NCBI GenBank assembly: GCA_017461985.1 | Contig: JAFTSA010000008.1 | Span: forward strand, 124,001-188,000 | Direction of reading: 5' to 3' | DNA length: 64,000 nt | From: Clostridia bacterium | GTDB taxonomy: Bacteria > Bacillota > Clostridia > Christensenellales > CAG-917 | In this document: positions 1 through 9,582 of the stretch, piece after piece | How positions within the stretch are numbered: position 1 is the stretch's first letter | Layout: each line of letters opens with the position of its first letter | The notes under the pieces: model-generated | What the model was told of the DNA's origin: nothing | The model's input: the letters and a program-made list of their open reading frames with translations, nothing else | Databases searched by the model: none | Program-made: the position numbers and the translations under genes

Positions 1-431
1 ACGTCGGGGTTGGTGGCAAGGATAACTTCCTCTACGTCAGGGGTGAGACGAGCAAGAAGTTCCTTGATGCGGATGTCGTTGGGACCTATCTTTTCCATAG
101 GAGAAATGACGCCGTGAAGGACGTGATACACTCCCTTGAAGTCCTTGACTTTTTCAAGGGCGGTTATGTCACGAGGCTCTTTGACAACGCATATTGTTTT
201 GGGGCTTCTTGTGGCGCAAATGTCACAGACGTCATGCTCTGTGAAGTTGCCACAAACACTGCAAAAGTGGACGTTTTCTTTGAGGGTGGCAATGGCTTCT
301 GCCAACTCCTTTACGTCCTCGTCCGTTGAGTTGAGGACAGCGTAGGCATATCTTGCCGCTGTCTTTTCACCCACTGACGGCAGTTTTGAAAAAGCCGCTA
401 TAAGTCTTGAAAGGGGCTCGATATATTTCAT
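1..431 (-). CDS. recR: Recombination protein RecR (C-terminus beyond window edge)
   Basis: RecR acts with RecF/RecO in loading RecA at gaps during recombinational repair. Translating the reverse strand from the ATG at 431 gives about 143 residues and the frame is still open at the left edge, so roughly the last quarter of a usual ~200-residue RecR is missing. The N-terminal helix-hairpin-helix (about residues 14-27, SKLPSVGEKTAAR), a four-Cys zinc site (C57, C60, C69, C72) and the start of the Toprim domain (YHVLHGVISP, about 102-111) are all visible. The start overlaps the stop of the upstream ebfC gene by one base (TAATG), so the two are translationally coupled. The order dnaX-ebfC-recR is the classic conserved cluster, which makes the assignment secure. 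Confidence 0.96.
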   Translation of the reverse strand, partial: MKYIEPLSRLIAAFSKLPSVGEKTAARYAYAVLNSTDEDVKELAEAIATLKENVHFCSVCGNFTEHDVCDICATRSPKTICVVKEPRDITALEKVKDFKGVYHVLHGVISPMEKIGPNDIRIKELLARLTPDVEEVILATNPD

Positions 432-754
432 TAGAACATTCCACCTGCGCCGGCAAGAGGTCCAAGCAATTCATTTGAAAGTTCGTCTGCTTGTGCCATT
501 GCATCGTTGAGTGCGGCAAGCACCATATCTTCAAGCATTTCAACGTCATCGGGATCAACTGCTTCGGGGTCAATGGTCACTGCAACGGGAGTCTTGTTGC
601 CCTTCAAAGTGACTTCAACCATACCACCTGCTGCCGTGCCGGTGACTTCTTCTTCTGCAAGTTGTTCTTGTGCTTGTTGCAGTTTTCTTTGCATTGCTTG
701 TGCTTGCTTCATGATTTGTTGCATATTTCCGCCGCCAAATCCGCCGTATCCCAT
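431..754 (-). CDS. ebfC: YbaB/EbfC family nucleoid-associated protein
   Basis: This small DNA-binding protein of 107 residues has the size and shape of the YbaB/EbfC family, which forms dimers that bind DNA and help shape the nucleoid. It has a Gly-rich start, a long amphipathic helix of the family type ([20 protein letters not shown]), a central segment with the conserved VTLKGN and a Gly-rich C-terminus. A good ribosome site (AAAGGAG) lies six bases before the ATG. It sits between dnaX (22 bases upstream) and recR (overlapping by one base), the usual location. The name rests on family and context; the precise DNA target in this organism is unknown. Confidence 0.93.
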   Translation of the reverse strand: MGYGGFGGGNMQQIMKQAQAMQRKLQQAQEQLAEEEVTGTAAGGMVEVTLKGNKTPVAVTIDPEAVDPDDVEMLEDMVLAALNDAMAQADELSNELLGPLAGAGGMF

Positions 755-776
755 ATTATCTCCTTTGAGCGTTGCT

Positions 777-2273
777 CTATTTTATTTCCACTTTGTTGCC
801 GAACATAGATTTCACGTAGGGCAAGGACTTGTCTTCCTCGTATTTTGCCACGTGCTTTATGTTCATATTCAGGTCTGACAAGGCGTAAAAAACGTCGTTG
901 AGTATGTCACGATTTCCTTTGTCCGTCAGTATGCGATAGGTCGCTTCTGAGGAGAGAGCCACCGTAAACTCCTTGTCGTCACTTGATACGTCTGCTTCAA
1001 GAACTGAGAGCGCAAGAAGTTTTTGCCCTCTGTTCATCAGCTCGGATGCCACCTGTTGCCACACCTGTCGGGCATCCGATTTGACAGGTGTCGGCTTAAA
1101 ACCCGACTGCGCTATTGACTTGATTTTCTTTTCAAGCATTGCAACCTTTGCTTCAAGTTCCTTTATCTTGGCGTTGTCACTGGCTTCAGGGCCTGCGGCT
1201 GCACTGACTATGGCTGCTTCAAGCAAGATGCGGTGTTGGGTGCTGTATCTAAACTCTCCTTCAAGAGCGTTCATTGCCTTCATAATTGTCATACACTTTA
1301 CCACACTATACTTTTTGGCGATATCCACGAGGAGTGCATAAGTGGTGTCGGGGATTGACAAAAGTTGCTTTGCGTTTTTGCAAGTCTTGATATAAAGGAC
1401 GTTTCTGAAAAATGCTGAAAGGTCGCTGGCAAGGATGGGTATGCTCTTTCCAAGTTCGCACATGGTGGCAACCTCATTGAGAGCCGTGTCAACGTCACCT
1501 GATGCAACCGCGTCTGCAAGGTGTGCAATCTTTGTGGGATCACTTGCGCCCAGCACTTCAAGGACTGAGTTGTAAGTGACGTGTCCGCCAGAATAACTGA
1601 CACACATATCCGCAATTGAAAGTGCATCACGGACACTGCCTTGACCTGCGTTTGCAATAAGATTCAAGCTTTCACGGTCGTAGGTGAACCCATTGTCGTC
1701 AAAGATGAATTTCAGTCTTTCTGCAATTTGGCTTGCAGGCACGAGGCGGAAGTCAAAACGCAAGCATCTTGAAAGAATTGTCGCAGGGATTTGATGGACC
1801 TCCGTTGTTGCAAGGATAAAGATTGCATGGGCAGGAGGCTCTTCCAGCGTCTTCAAAAATGCGTTGTATCCGCTCTTTGTCAGCATGTGAACTTCGTCGA
1901 TGATGTACACCTTGTACTTGCCAATGGTGGGAGGGAATCCAACCTTGTCAGTGAGTTCACGGATTTGCTCAACGCCGTTGTTGGATGCTGCGTCGATTTC
2001 AATGACGTCAAAGTTGTCACTGAGAGCAAGCTCCAAACACACGTCACACTTTCCGCAAGGTGATGAGTCCACAGGGGTTGCGCAATTTACGGCACGGGCA
2101 AAAATTCTTGCAACGGAAGTCTTACCTGTTCCCCTAGTGCCGGTGAAAAGGTAGGCATGTCCAACCGTGTCGGTTGCAATTTGATTTTTCAGAGTGCGCA
2201 CGATATGGTCTTGACCGATGACGTCGTCAAAGGTTTCGGGACGATATCTGCGATATAAAGATGTGTTCGCCAT
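777..2273 (-). CDS. dnaX: DNA polymerase III subunit gamma/tau
   Basis: Clamp-loader ATPase subunit of DNA polymerase III. The 498-residue product starts [20 protein letters not shown], the typical DnaX opening. It has a Walker A motif (GTRGTGKTS, about 45-53), the four-Cys zinc module (C64, C73, C76, C79), a Walker B/DExH-type box (IIDEVH, about 124-129) and the sensor/SRC motif (ILSRCLRF). The C-terminal part after about residue 370 is short, with a coiled coil and a small tau-like tail, so the protein is at the lower end of the family's length. I see no classic slippery heptamer for tau/gamma frameshifting. It heads the dnaX-ebfC-recR operon. The start has no Shine-Dalgarno sequence and lies only seven bases below a strong -10 box (see promoter entry). 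Confidence 0.97.
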   Translation of the reverse strand: MANTSLYRRYRPETFDDVIGQDHIVRTLKNQIATDTVGHAYLFTGTRGTGKTSVARIFARAVNCATPVDSSPCGKCDVCLELALSDNFDVIEIDAASNNGVEQIRELTDKVGFPPTIGKYKVYIIDEVHMLTKSGYNAFLKTLEEPPAHAIFILATTEVHQIPATILSRCLRFDFRLVPASQIAERLKFIFDDNGFTYDRESLNLIANAGQGSVRDALSIADMCVSYSGGHVTYNSVLEVLGASDPTKIAHLADAVASGDVDTALNEVATMCELGKSIPILASDLSAFFRNVLYIKTCKNAKQLLSIPDTTYALLVDIAKKYSVVKCMTIMKAMNALEGEFRYSTQHRILLEAAIVSAAAGPEASDNAKIKELEAKVAMLEKKIKSIAQSGFKPTPVKSDARQVWQQVASELMNRGQKLLALSVLEADVSSDDKEFTVALSSEATYRILTDKGNRDILNDVFYALSDLNMNIKHVAKYEEDKSLPYVKSMFGNKVEIK

Positions 2274-2280
2274 AGATATT

Positions 2281-2309
2281 ATTATAATCTAATATAGAGA
2301 ATAAATCAA
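2281..2309 (-). promoter_or_regulatory. Sigma-A promoter of dnaX, probably leaderless
   Basis: Reading leftward, TTGATT (2304-2309) and TATAAT (2281-2286) are separated by exactly 17 bases. The -10 box ends seven bases before the dnaX ATG, so transcription should begin at or within a base or two of the start codon. No ribosome site precedes the ATG. Confidence 0.7.
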
Positions 2310-2517
2310 GAATAAGTTTTTATTGCTCTTGACAAATTTTGCAAAAGCAAAATAGTCAAGTTTTAGGCAAAACATTGACAAATACGAACTGTAAAATAAT
2401 GATGAAAACAACCGACAACAAAAAGAAAAATCCCACCTAATATGACGGCGAGATTTGAGCATTAAGCAATATGGTTAGAATTTTAATTTCAGGTTTGCAG
2501 GCAGTAAAACACAGATG

Positions 2518-3249
2518 TCAAGACAGCGTCAAAGCAAGGGCTTGATGGCAGTAAACAAGTTGTACCGTTTGACGTCTAAGTGAGGAGAGCGTCTTTGCTG
2601 TATTGCCAGTTTCAACCCCATCAATTATGGCAAGTGCAGTGACAAGAGCCAGCTTGATTTCAGTGATTTCATCAAGACTGCTATTTTTTGTTTTTTCATA
2701 GAAAACGGACTTTATATCTTCAATTTTAGATGATAAAACACCGATTTGGGTTTTTACATCGTCAACGGTCACCTCGTTGTCTGCCAGTGAATTGGACAGA
2801 TTGTATAGGGTGTCAAAGGTCAAATCAAAGTAAGTGAGAGCCTCGTCCACCGCGCTTTTAAGCCCCTTGTCTTTCAGCGAAACGCTCACTGCTTTCATAG
2901 GGATTTCTCTCACCATAAGGCTGCTGTCAGCAAGTTTTGCAAGGACGTTTTCTGCGGAATTTTTGTCGGGATAAACCGCAAGGACAATGCTGTTGTCCTC
3001 CCTCATATCAACGTAGCCTGCACCCCCTCTCAAGCGTATCAAATCCGCATTTTGGTGGGCAATGGTGACGTCGTCAATCCCTGCCGTTGTGATGAAATAA
3101 TATGCTCTGTCCGCTTCCTTGTCAAAGAGTGCAACAACCAATTTGTCACCGCCGAGGAAGTATCCAACCGCAATCGTCAGCCCCAAAATGGCAACTATTG
3201 TGGCAACCACAACCCCCTTTGTCACGTCAACTTTTCTCTTTTTTGTCAT
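2518..3249 (-). CDS. Membrane-anchored protein with SPOR-like domain
   Basis: A 243-residue protein with a short basic N-terminus and one membrane segment (about residues 12-33, VVVATIVAILGLTIAVGYFL), the rest predicted outside the cytoplasm. Residues about 49-110 (AYYFITTAG...GYVDMRED...VLAVYPDKNSAENVLAKL) follow the pattern of SPOR peptidoglycan-binding domains, with a beta-strand, helix, a G-Y-x-x strand and a final V-x-P-x-x strand. The last ~120 residues are helical and unassigned. The gene stands alone; the antiporter terminator lies just upstream. No convincing ribosome site precedes the ATG. The SPOR reading is from pattern only, so a role in the cell wall or division is an inference. 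Confidence 0.7.
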   Translation of the reverse strand: MTKKRKVDVTKGVVVATIVAILGLTIAVGYFLGGDKLVVALFDKEADRAYYFITTAGIDDVTIAHQNADLIRLRGGAGYVDMREDNSIVLAVYPDKNSAENVLAKLADSSLMVREIPMKAVSVSLKDKGLKSAVDEALTYFDLTFDTLYNLSNSLADNEVTVDDVKTQIGVLSSKIEDIKSVFYEKTKNSSLDEITEIKLALVTALAIIDGVETGNTAKTLSSLRRQTVQLVYCHQALALTLS

Positions 3250-3293
3250 AGTTTACACTATGCAGTTAGCCCAATTTTTACGCCATTTTGCAA

Positions 3294-3325
3294 CAAAAAA
3301 AGCAAACCTTTCGGCTTGCTTTTCT
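3294..3325 (-). terminator. Terminator of the antiporter gene
   Basis: Leftward hairpin with an AAAAGCAA/TTGCTTTT stem (3298-3305 with 3316-3323) followed by a T-rich tract, placed 16 bases beyond the antiporter stop codon. Confidence 0.85.
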
Positions 3326-3340
3326 TTCGTTTATGGTATG

Positions 3341-4795
3341 TTATTGATTGTCATTTGAGGGTTGAGGGGTGCTTTCAACAGCAATTTCAGTGGGTGCTGT
3401 TGACGGGCTCTCTGCCACAACGGACACGCTTTCAGTGGGAGCAACTGTGTTTTCTGCCACTGTTTCAACTGCGGGCACTGTCTCGTGGGAGTGGTTTGTG
3501 TGCAAGTGAATATGGGGGAAATGTATGTTGTGATAGATTGCGCCACGGTGAGAAACTCTCTCTTCGGGGGCGATTTCCCCTGCCTTCATCAAGGACATCT
3601 TTGTAAGAGAGGGTCCAACAAGTTCCATAATCAGCACTGAGAAAAGCACTATGTTGGACACCATTGCCCCTTGCTCTCCAAGGGCGGTTGATTTCAGTGC
3701 CATGCCAAGTGCCACACCTGCTTGTGGGAACAGTGTTATGCCAAGATATTTGGTGACTTGAGGTTGACATTTTGTCAGTTTTGCACTGCCAAATGCGCCC
3801 ACGTACTTGCCCAAGCAACGGAACAAAATGTACACCACACCGATGATGATGTTGTTGTAGTCTTTGAGGACACCGAGGTCAAGGTCCGCACCGCTTATGA
3901 CGAAGAACAACACAAACAAGGGGGCTGTCCATCTGTCAAGACGATCCATAAGTTCGTGGGAAATCTCACTGATGTTGCAGAAGATTGTGCCCAGCATCAT
4001 ACAGGTCAAAAGTGATGAAAAGCCTATGTGCACTCCGCCCACCTCAAATTTCAAAAGGGATATGCCAACGGTGAGGAAAACAAATGCCACCGACACTGAC
4101 AAACGCTTTGAACGTGAGTGGAAAAATCTTTCCACAAAGGAGAACAAAAAGCCCATTGCTGCCCCAAGTGCCAATGAAAGTACGATTTCAATGAGGGGCT
4201 CAACCAAAATGGATATGACGTTGACACTGCCCGAAATCATAGCCTTTGCCACACCAAAAGACACTGCAAACAGCACAAGTCCCACTGCATCGTCAAGGGC
4301 GACTACGGGGAGCAAAGTGTTGGTGAGAGGGCCTTTTGCCTTGTATTGGCGGACAACCATAAGGGTTGCGGCAGGTGCGGTTGCAGATGCGATTGCCCCA
4401 AGGATGATTGCCGAAGGCAAAGGGAGTTTTTCAGGTATGATAAAGTGCAGTGCTATAAGTGCGCCGTCCACGAGGAGAGTGGCGGCAACTGCTTGCACAA
4501 TGCCTATGACTGTTGCTTGCTTGCCTATTGCTTTCAGGTCGGACAATCTAAACTCGTTGCCGATTGAAAATGCGATGAAGCCAAGTGCAACTTCTGATAT
4601 GACTGATATGGACTTGATTTCATCAAACGAGGTGAATCCCAGTCCTTTGACACCTGCCTGTCCAAGACAGAAAGGTCCAACAAGTATGCCTGCCACCAGA
4701 TATGCCGTCACTGCGGGGAGTTTCAAAACCTTTGCAAGGCGTGATAACAAAAGACCGACTATAAGTGCTATGGCAAGGCTCAATAAAATTTCCAT
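3341..4795 (-). CDS. CPA2/KefB-type cation:proton antiporter with His-rich tail
   Basis: A 484-residue polytopic membrane protein with about 12-13 hydrophobic segments, starting MEILLSLAIALIVGLLLSRL and resembling the monovalent cation:proton antiporter-2 family. The paired motif ASATAPAATLMVVRQY (about 140-155) followed by LDDAVGLVLFAV (about 168-179) matches the family's discontinuous-helix and Asp-containing ion site. No TrkA-N or TrkA-C regulatory domain follows the membrane part. Instead the last ~60 residues are a soluble tail with HNIHFPHIHLHTNHSHE, rich in His, and then a Thr/Pro/Glu-rich end. Ribosome site AGAAGG precedes the ATG. The transported ion (Na+, K+ or a metal) cannot be told from sequence. 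Confidence 0.85.
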   Translation of the reverse strand: MEILLSLAIALIVGLLLSRLAKVLKLPAVTAYLVAGILVGPFCLGQAGVKGLGFTSFDEIKSISVISEVALGFIAFSIGNEFRLSDLKAIGKQATVIGIVQAVAATLLVDGALIALHFIIPEKLPLPSAIILGAIASATAPAATLMVVRQYKAKGPLTNTLLPVVALDDAVGLVLFAVSFGVAKAMISGSVNVISILVEPLIEIVLSLALGAAMGFLFSFVERFFHSRSKRLSVSVAFVFLTVGISLLKFEVGGVHIGFSSLLTCMMLGTIFCNISEISHELMDRLDRWTAPLFVLFFVISGADLDLGVLKDYNNIIIGVVYILFRCLGKYVGAFGSAKLTKCQPQVTKYLGITLFPQAGVALGMALKSTALGEQGAMVSNIVLFSVLIMELVGPSLTKMSLMKAGEIAPEERVSHRGAIYHNIHFPHIHLHTNHSHETVPAVETVAENTVAPTESVSVVAESPSTAPTEIAVESTPQPSNDNQ

Positions 4796-4904
4796 ACTAT
4801 GCCTTCTCTCTTAAAAAATCCAACGTATTGTATTCCTTTCGTGAGGCAAATGTCAACCCTTTGACACAACATTTTATATAAAATATAAACCGCTCCAAAG
4901 TCCA

Positions 4905-4931
4905 AAAGAAAAACCCCACCATAGATGGGGC
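4905..4931 (-). terminator. Terminator of the DUF2284 gene
   Basis: Leftward CCCCA/TGGGG hairpin (4914-4918 with 4926-4930) followed by TTTTTCTTTT, about 40 bases beyond the DUF2284 stop. The 175 bases between the antiporter and this gene hold nothing else recognisable. Confidence 0.8.
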
Positions 4932-4970
4932 TTCATTATACGATGATTGTTGTGTGCTTTTTCAGCGCTT

Positions 4971-5510
4971 CTATTCCACAAATACCGCGCTATACCAGTT
5001 TTGTTCGGGGTCGTTTCTGTCCTGCAAGGTGAAGATGGGCAAACCCATTTGGCTCACTGTTTTGAATACGTCAATGCCTACGCTGTGAAAGGCAGGTCTT
5101 GCCATTTTCACGTTTCTGCAAGGCAGGTTGCACTGGGCTGCGCAAGTTTCACACAGTCCGCAGTCCGAAAGGGAGAAAGCAAAATAATAGCCGTCGTGGA
5201 AAGACTCACTTTCAAGTTTGAAGGAGATTTTTTGAGAAAGTTTCTTCTCGTGAGTGTGGACGATAATCCCCCACTTATAGCGAGAAAACATCTCTTTCAG
5301 CTCACTCATACTGGGATTGCCCGGTCTTGACGGACAGGTGTGATTTTTGCCCCAATCCTCGCAACCATACATACACTTGAGGAGGGTTCTGCTGTCAAAA
5401 CAGATTTGGTCAATTTCAAAAAGCACCGCATCGGTTGCGCCCATTTCAAGGGCAATATCAATATATTTTTGTGCCTTTTGTATGTTTTCGGGTTTATGCA
5501 CGTATTCCAT
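4971..5510 (-). CDS. DUF2284 Cys-rich putative metal-binding protein
   Basis: A 179-residue soluble protein of the DUF2284 type. It has an N-terminal helical segment followed by Cys pairs spread through the chain: CMYGCEDWGKNHTCPSRPG (about 46-64) and SDCGLCETCAAQCNLPCRN (about 113-131), the second resembling a ferredoxin-like or zinc-binding cluster. Family members are often annotated as predicted metal-binding proteins with no proven function. Ribosome site AAAGGAG lies five bases before the ATG. It is monocistronic, bounded by its own terminator and by the terminator of the next gene upstream. Confidence 0.85.
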   Translation of the reverse strand: MEYVHKPENIQKAQKYIDIALEMGATDAVLFEIDQICFDSRTLLKCMYGCEDWGKNHTCPSRPGNPSMSELKEMFSRYKWGIIVHTHEKKLSQKISFKLESESFHDGYYFAFSLSDCGLCETCAAQCNLPCRNVKMARPAFHSVGIDVFKTVSQMGLPIFTLQDRNDPEQNWYSAVFVE

Positions 5511-5585
5511 TTTTTCTCCTTTGTCTTAGGACTTTCCACTATTTGACCTTATTATATACCAAAGCCTCCTCAAAATCAAGGCACA

Positions 5586-5615
5586 ATAAAACCCCACCTT
5601 GCGATGGGGTTTTGG
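5586..5615. terminator. Terminator after the HEPN-like gene
   Basis: AAAACCCCA (5588-5596) and TGGGGTTTT (5605-5613) form a symmetric stem with T-runs on both strands. It lies 24 bases past the stop of the leftward gene at 5640-6068. Confidence 0.85.
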
Positions 5616-5639
5616 CGAAGAGTGTGAAACGTAAAACTA

Positions 5640-6068
5640 CTATTTAACTCTTCCATAATCTTTTAGTGCTTGAATACGTATTTTTTCTAAAATCTTATAA
5701 ACATTTGAGAATCGTTCATTATCTCGTTTCAATTTGCGACACTCATTCTCAAACTCCTTACTTTGCAAAAAATTATTAATGTATAAGAAATTTTGATATG
5801 TTTTATGACACCAGTGATTTCGTTTTTCGGTCATTTGTTTTAAAAAATTATAATCATCTGCGGAAATATATGAATTTTTGTCACTAAAGTCAAGTTCTCG
5901 TAATTTTTGGAGTGTTTGACCAAGTGAGCATTTTTTGATTTCTTCTAAATTATCTTCAAATCTACCAATATGCATTGCTGCATAGATATATTTTACATCA
6001 TGCTCAATTACTTGACAATACATTAGAGTTTGTCCAATCAAATAATGAAATTCATCTATATTAAACAT
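5640..6068 (-). CDS. HEPN-like protein with R-x4-H motif
   Basis: I do not recognise a named family. The 142-residue, helix-rich, Lys/Glu-rich product contains TEKRNHWCHKTY (about 90-101), which fits the R-x(4-6)-H signature of HEPN RNases (Arg, four residues, His), placed after two predicted helices as in small HEPN proteins. HEPN proteins are frequent RNase effectors in defence and toxin-antitoxin systems; that role here is inference. The gene is clearly more AT-rich than the housekeeping genes around it and follows a lipoprotein gene by 10 bases, so the two form an operon. An alternative is a non-catalytic HEPN-like helical bundle. No nucleotidyltransferase partner is adjacent. Confidence 0.6.
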   Translation of the reverse strand: MFNIDEFHYLIGQTLMYCQVIEHDVKYIYAAMHIGRFEDNLEEIKKCSLGQTLQKLRELDFSDKNSYISADDYNFLKQMTEKRNHWCHKTYQNFLYINNFLQSKEFENECRKLKRDNERFSNVYKILEKIRIQALKDYGRVK

Positions 6069-6078
6069 GATAATTCAC

Positions 6079-6516
6079 CTAAACAGAATATATTATTTTT
6101 CCCGATATAGATTTAATTGTTGCAGTATCAATGTAACTACCCATATATCCAGAAACATTTAATAATTCCTTAATTTCATCAAAAGTATATTCATTTGCAA
6201 CAAAAACCATGCTGCCACTAGCATTTAAATATACAGTCTCTATTTCTGTGTAAATGTTTGTTGTATATTCACTAGTAATTGTTCTATTAAGTTCAATTTT
6301 AACGTCCTCATAGTATGCGAAACTTAATACACCATTAAATGTATAGGTACGTCCCAATAGTGACACATCTAAAAATTTCCAATAATTATCTAGAGTAATA
6401 TCAATTTCGTAATGATTAAATTCTGGTTCGTGATTATTTGAAGTCGAATTATTGCAACCTGAAAAAAACAACGAACAAACTAATATTGAAATTAAAACAA
6501 TTAAAACTTTTTTCAT
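6079..6516 (-). CDS. Small lipoprotein, unknown function
   Basis: A 145-residue protein with a clear lipoprotein signal: MKK, a hydrophobic stretch and the lipobox FFSGC, so the mature chain would be tethered at Cys20 on the outside of the membrane. The mature part is Asn/Thr/Ile-rich, mostly beta-strand in character, ending in SISGKIIYSV. No known domain was recognised. It is AT-rich, is preceded by its own promoter and lies 10 bases before the HEPN-like gene. A joint function of the two is suggested only by linkage. Confidence 0.7.
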   Translation of the reverse strand: MKKVLIVLISILVCSLFFSGCNNSTSNNHEPEFNHYEIDITLDNYWKFLDVSLLGRTYTFNGVLSFAYYEDVKIELNRTITSEYTTNIYTEIETVYLNASGSMVFVANEYTFDEIKELLNVSGYMGSYIDTATIKSISGKIIYSV

Positions 6517-6544
6517 AATTTACCCCTAAAAAATTGTTTTTTAT

Positions 6545-6573
6545 ATTATAACATAACCTTACAAAAATTTCAA
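6545..6573 (-). promoter_or_regulatory. Promoter of the lipoprotein/HEPN-like pair
   Basis: Leftward TTGAAA (6568-6573), 17-base spacer and TATAAT (6545-6550), about 29 bases before the lipoprotein ATG. Confidence 0.75.
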
Positions 6574-6683
6574 TCTCGTTAGATATTACAACAACATAAA
6601 AGTGAACCAAAATTTATTATTTGGCACTATGGCGTGTGCTTGTCTTGATATAAAAAAGCCCTTACAAAAGGACATTATGATAG

Positions 6684-6722
6684 AAAAATAACCTAACCCG
6701 AATTGAGTTCGGATTAGGTTAC
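6684..6722 (-). terminator. Terminator of tRNA-Ser
   Basis: A 13-bp stem (6690-6702 with 6708-6720) followed leftward by ATTTTTC, starting four bases below the tRNA CCA end. Confidence 0.85.
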
Positions 6723-6725
6723 ATT

Positions 6726-6816
6726 TGGCGGAGAGTGAGGGATTCGAACCCTCGTGCGGTTTAACCCGCAACTCGATTTCGAGTCGAGCTCGTTATGACC
6801 ACTTCGATAACTCTCC
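6726..6816 (-). tRNA. tRNA-Ser (anticodon CGA)
   Basis: A class II tRNA of 91 bases including the encoded CCA. Acceptor GGAGAGT pairs with ACTCTCC, the anticodon stem CTCGA/TCGAG encloses loop CTCGAAA (anticodon CGA, codon UCG), a long variable arm TTGCGGGTTAAACCGCA is present and the T arm contains GGTTCGAATCC. It is intact. Confidence 0.96.
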
Positions 6817-6844
6817 GTGTAAATGATATTTAGTTTGAAAGTGC

Positions 6845-6990
6845 TGCTTTCAAGTCAGCCTCGTTATGTCCGGTCGTGGGCAAGCACTCCCCGCTTTGGC
6901 TACAAACAGTTCGCTGGACTGTTTGCTTTACGCGTCGCGCCACTTCGATACGCTTCCTTGCTTTGTCGCGCCACTTCGTACTCTTCCGTA
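6845..6990. repeat. Decayed partial copies of the tRNA-Ser 5' half
   Basis: The 309 bases between tRNA-Ser and the next gene hold no coding sequence. The segment 6850-6870 matches the anticodon/D-arm part of the tRNA at 6776-6797 (shared CTCGTTATG and TTC-AGTC). A tandem pair at 6935-6957 and 6966-6987 (GTCGCGCCACTTCG) resembles the tRNA 5' end at 6798-6816. A short palindrome AAACAGT/ACTGTTT lies at 6904-6924. These look like decayed tRNA-gene fragments rather than a functional RNA. Confidence 0.55.
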
Positions 6991-7069
6991 TTCGGTGGCA
7001 TATGCGATTTCCGCAATTGACAGGTGTATTTTACAACAAATAGCAGGCTTTTGCAACCAAAATTGGGTA

Positions 7070-7107
7070 TTGCTTTTGCCGTAGATAATATGTATAATTA
7101 TATTATC
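7070..7107 (+). promoter_or_regulatory. Promoter with overlapping palindrome
   Basis: TTGCTT (7070-7075), 17 bases and TATAAT (7093-7098) form a promoter for the membrane protein gene. An inverted repeat GATAATA (7084-7090) with TATTATC (7101-7107) is centred on the -10 box and could be an operator. Confidence 0.65.
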
Positions 7108-7125
7108 ATTTAAGGGGATAATATT

Positions 7126-7875
7126 ATGAAACTCAATCTTACTCGCAAGCAAATCCTGTTTTGCCTTCTTGGTCTTTCAGTGGTCATTATGATTTTTGGC
7201 ATTTTGTTCCTTGTCAACGCAATGGGTATGGCAGATTTCTACACCGCCTACGCAGAGATGGACAATGCACTTGCAAAATATATCATCGTCATATTGACTA
7301 TGGCAACAGGCATTATGCTTTTCAGCAACGTGGCAATGCGCTTTGAGGACAAGAAACTCCGCAACGGACTGACTTGTTTCATCACAGTTTTCTCATTCAT
7401 TTTGACTTTGCCTCTGGTTTACGTATTTTTCTCACTGATGCCTTTTGCAGCAAAATACGACACAGCAACCGTATTGGCATCTGGCTCAGTCACCGCAATC
7501 GGTGATTTCACTCCCGAAGTGACCGCATTGTCCGCAGAAGTCCTCGGTCTCAACGCAGTGGACGGAATCATGGGTGTCAACAACATCTACCTTGGTTTTG
7601 CAGACTGGTTTGGTGAAGGCGCACTCCTTTGGGTTGTCCTTTCATTTATGCTTGTGCTTGGCATCGTATTCTTGTTTGAGCCCCTCATTGCAGGCATCTG
7701 TGTTATGAAAGGCAAAATGCTCCAACTCTTTGGCAAGGACAAGAACGGCAAATTTGCAGTTGTTGCAATCGTTGACCTACCTTGGGCAAAAGAAGACACT
7801 TGCGACTGCGCTCATTGTGACTGCTGTTGCCACGAAGAGCCTGCCCTCGAAGAAGCCGCCGCAGACGAAGAATAA
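7126..7875 (+). CDS. Four-TM membrane protein with Cys/His-rich C-terminal tail
   Basis: A 249-residue protein with four hydrophobic segments (about residues 9-31, 47-66, 78-105 and 163-187), a loop between segments 3 and 4 and a charged cytoplasmic end. I do not recognise the family. The last 28 residues contain TCDCAHCDCCCHEE: Cys at 226, 228, 231, 233, 234 and 235 and His at 230 and 236, a plausible metal- or redox-active cluster, then an acidic end. Ribosome site AAGGGG precedes the ATG. The gene stands alone between tRNA-Ser and a bidirectional terminator shared with groEL. Confidence 0.75.
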   Translation: MKLNLTRKQILFCLLGLSVVIMIFGILFLVNAMGMADFYTAYAEMDNALAKYIIVILTMATGIMLFSNVAMRFEDKKLRNGLTCFITVFSFILTLPLVYVFFSLMPFAAKYDTATVLASGSVTAIGDFTPEVTALSAEVLGLNAVDGIMGVNNIYLGFADWFGEGALLWVVLSFMLVLGIVFLFEPLIAGICVMKGKMLQLFGKDKNGKFAVVAIVDLPWAKEDTCDCAHCDCCCHEEPALEEAAADEE

Positions 7876-7894
7876 AACAAAGTTTTATATCAGC

Positions 7895-7928
7895 GAAAAA
7901 CCCACTCGGTTGAGTGGGTTTTGTTTTG
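7895..7928. terminator. Bidirectional terminator between membrane protein gene and groEL
   Basis: AAAACCCACTC-GGTT-GAGTGGGTTTT hairpin with T-rich runs on both strands, between convergent genes. Member of the CACTC/GAGTG terminator family repeated through the window. Confidence 0.9.
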
Positions 7929-7950
7929 GGTTTATTGATTGGGTTGTGGC

Positions 7951-9582
<1,632 letters not shown>

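Noticed and set aside
6823-7084. Two overlapping small reading frames after tRNA-Ser
   Set aside because: They run through tRNA-derived repeats, lack ribosome sites and have low-complexity, repetitive translations.
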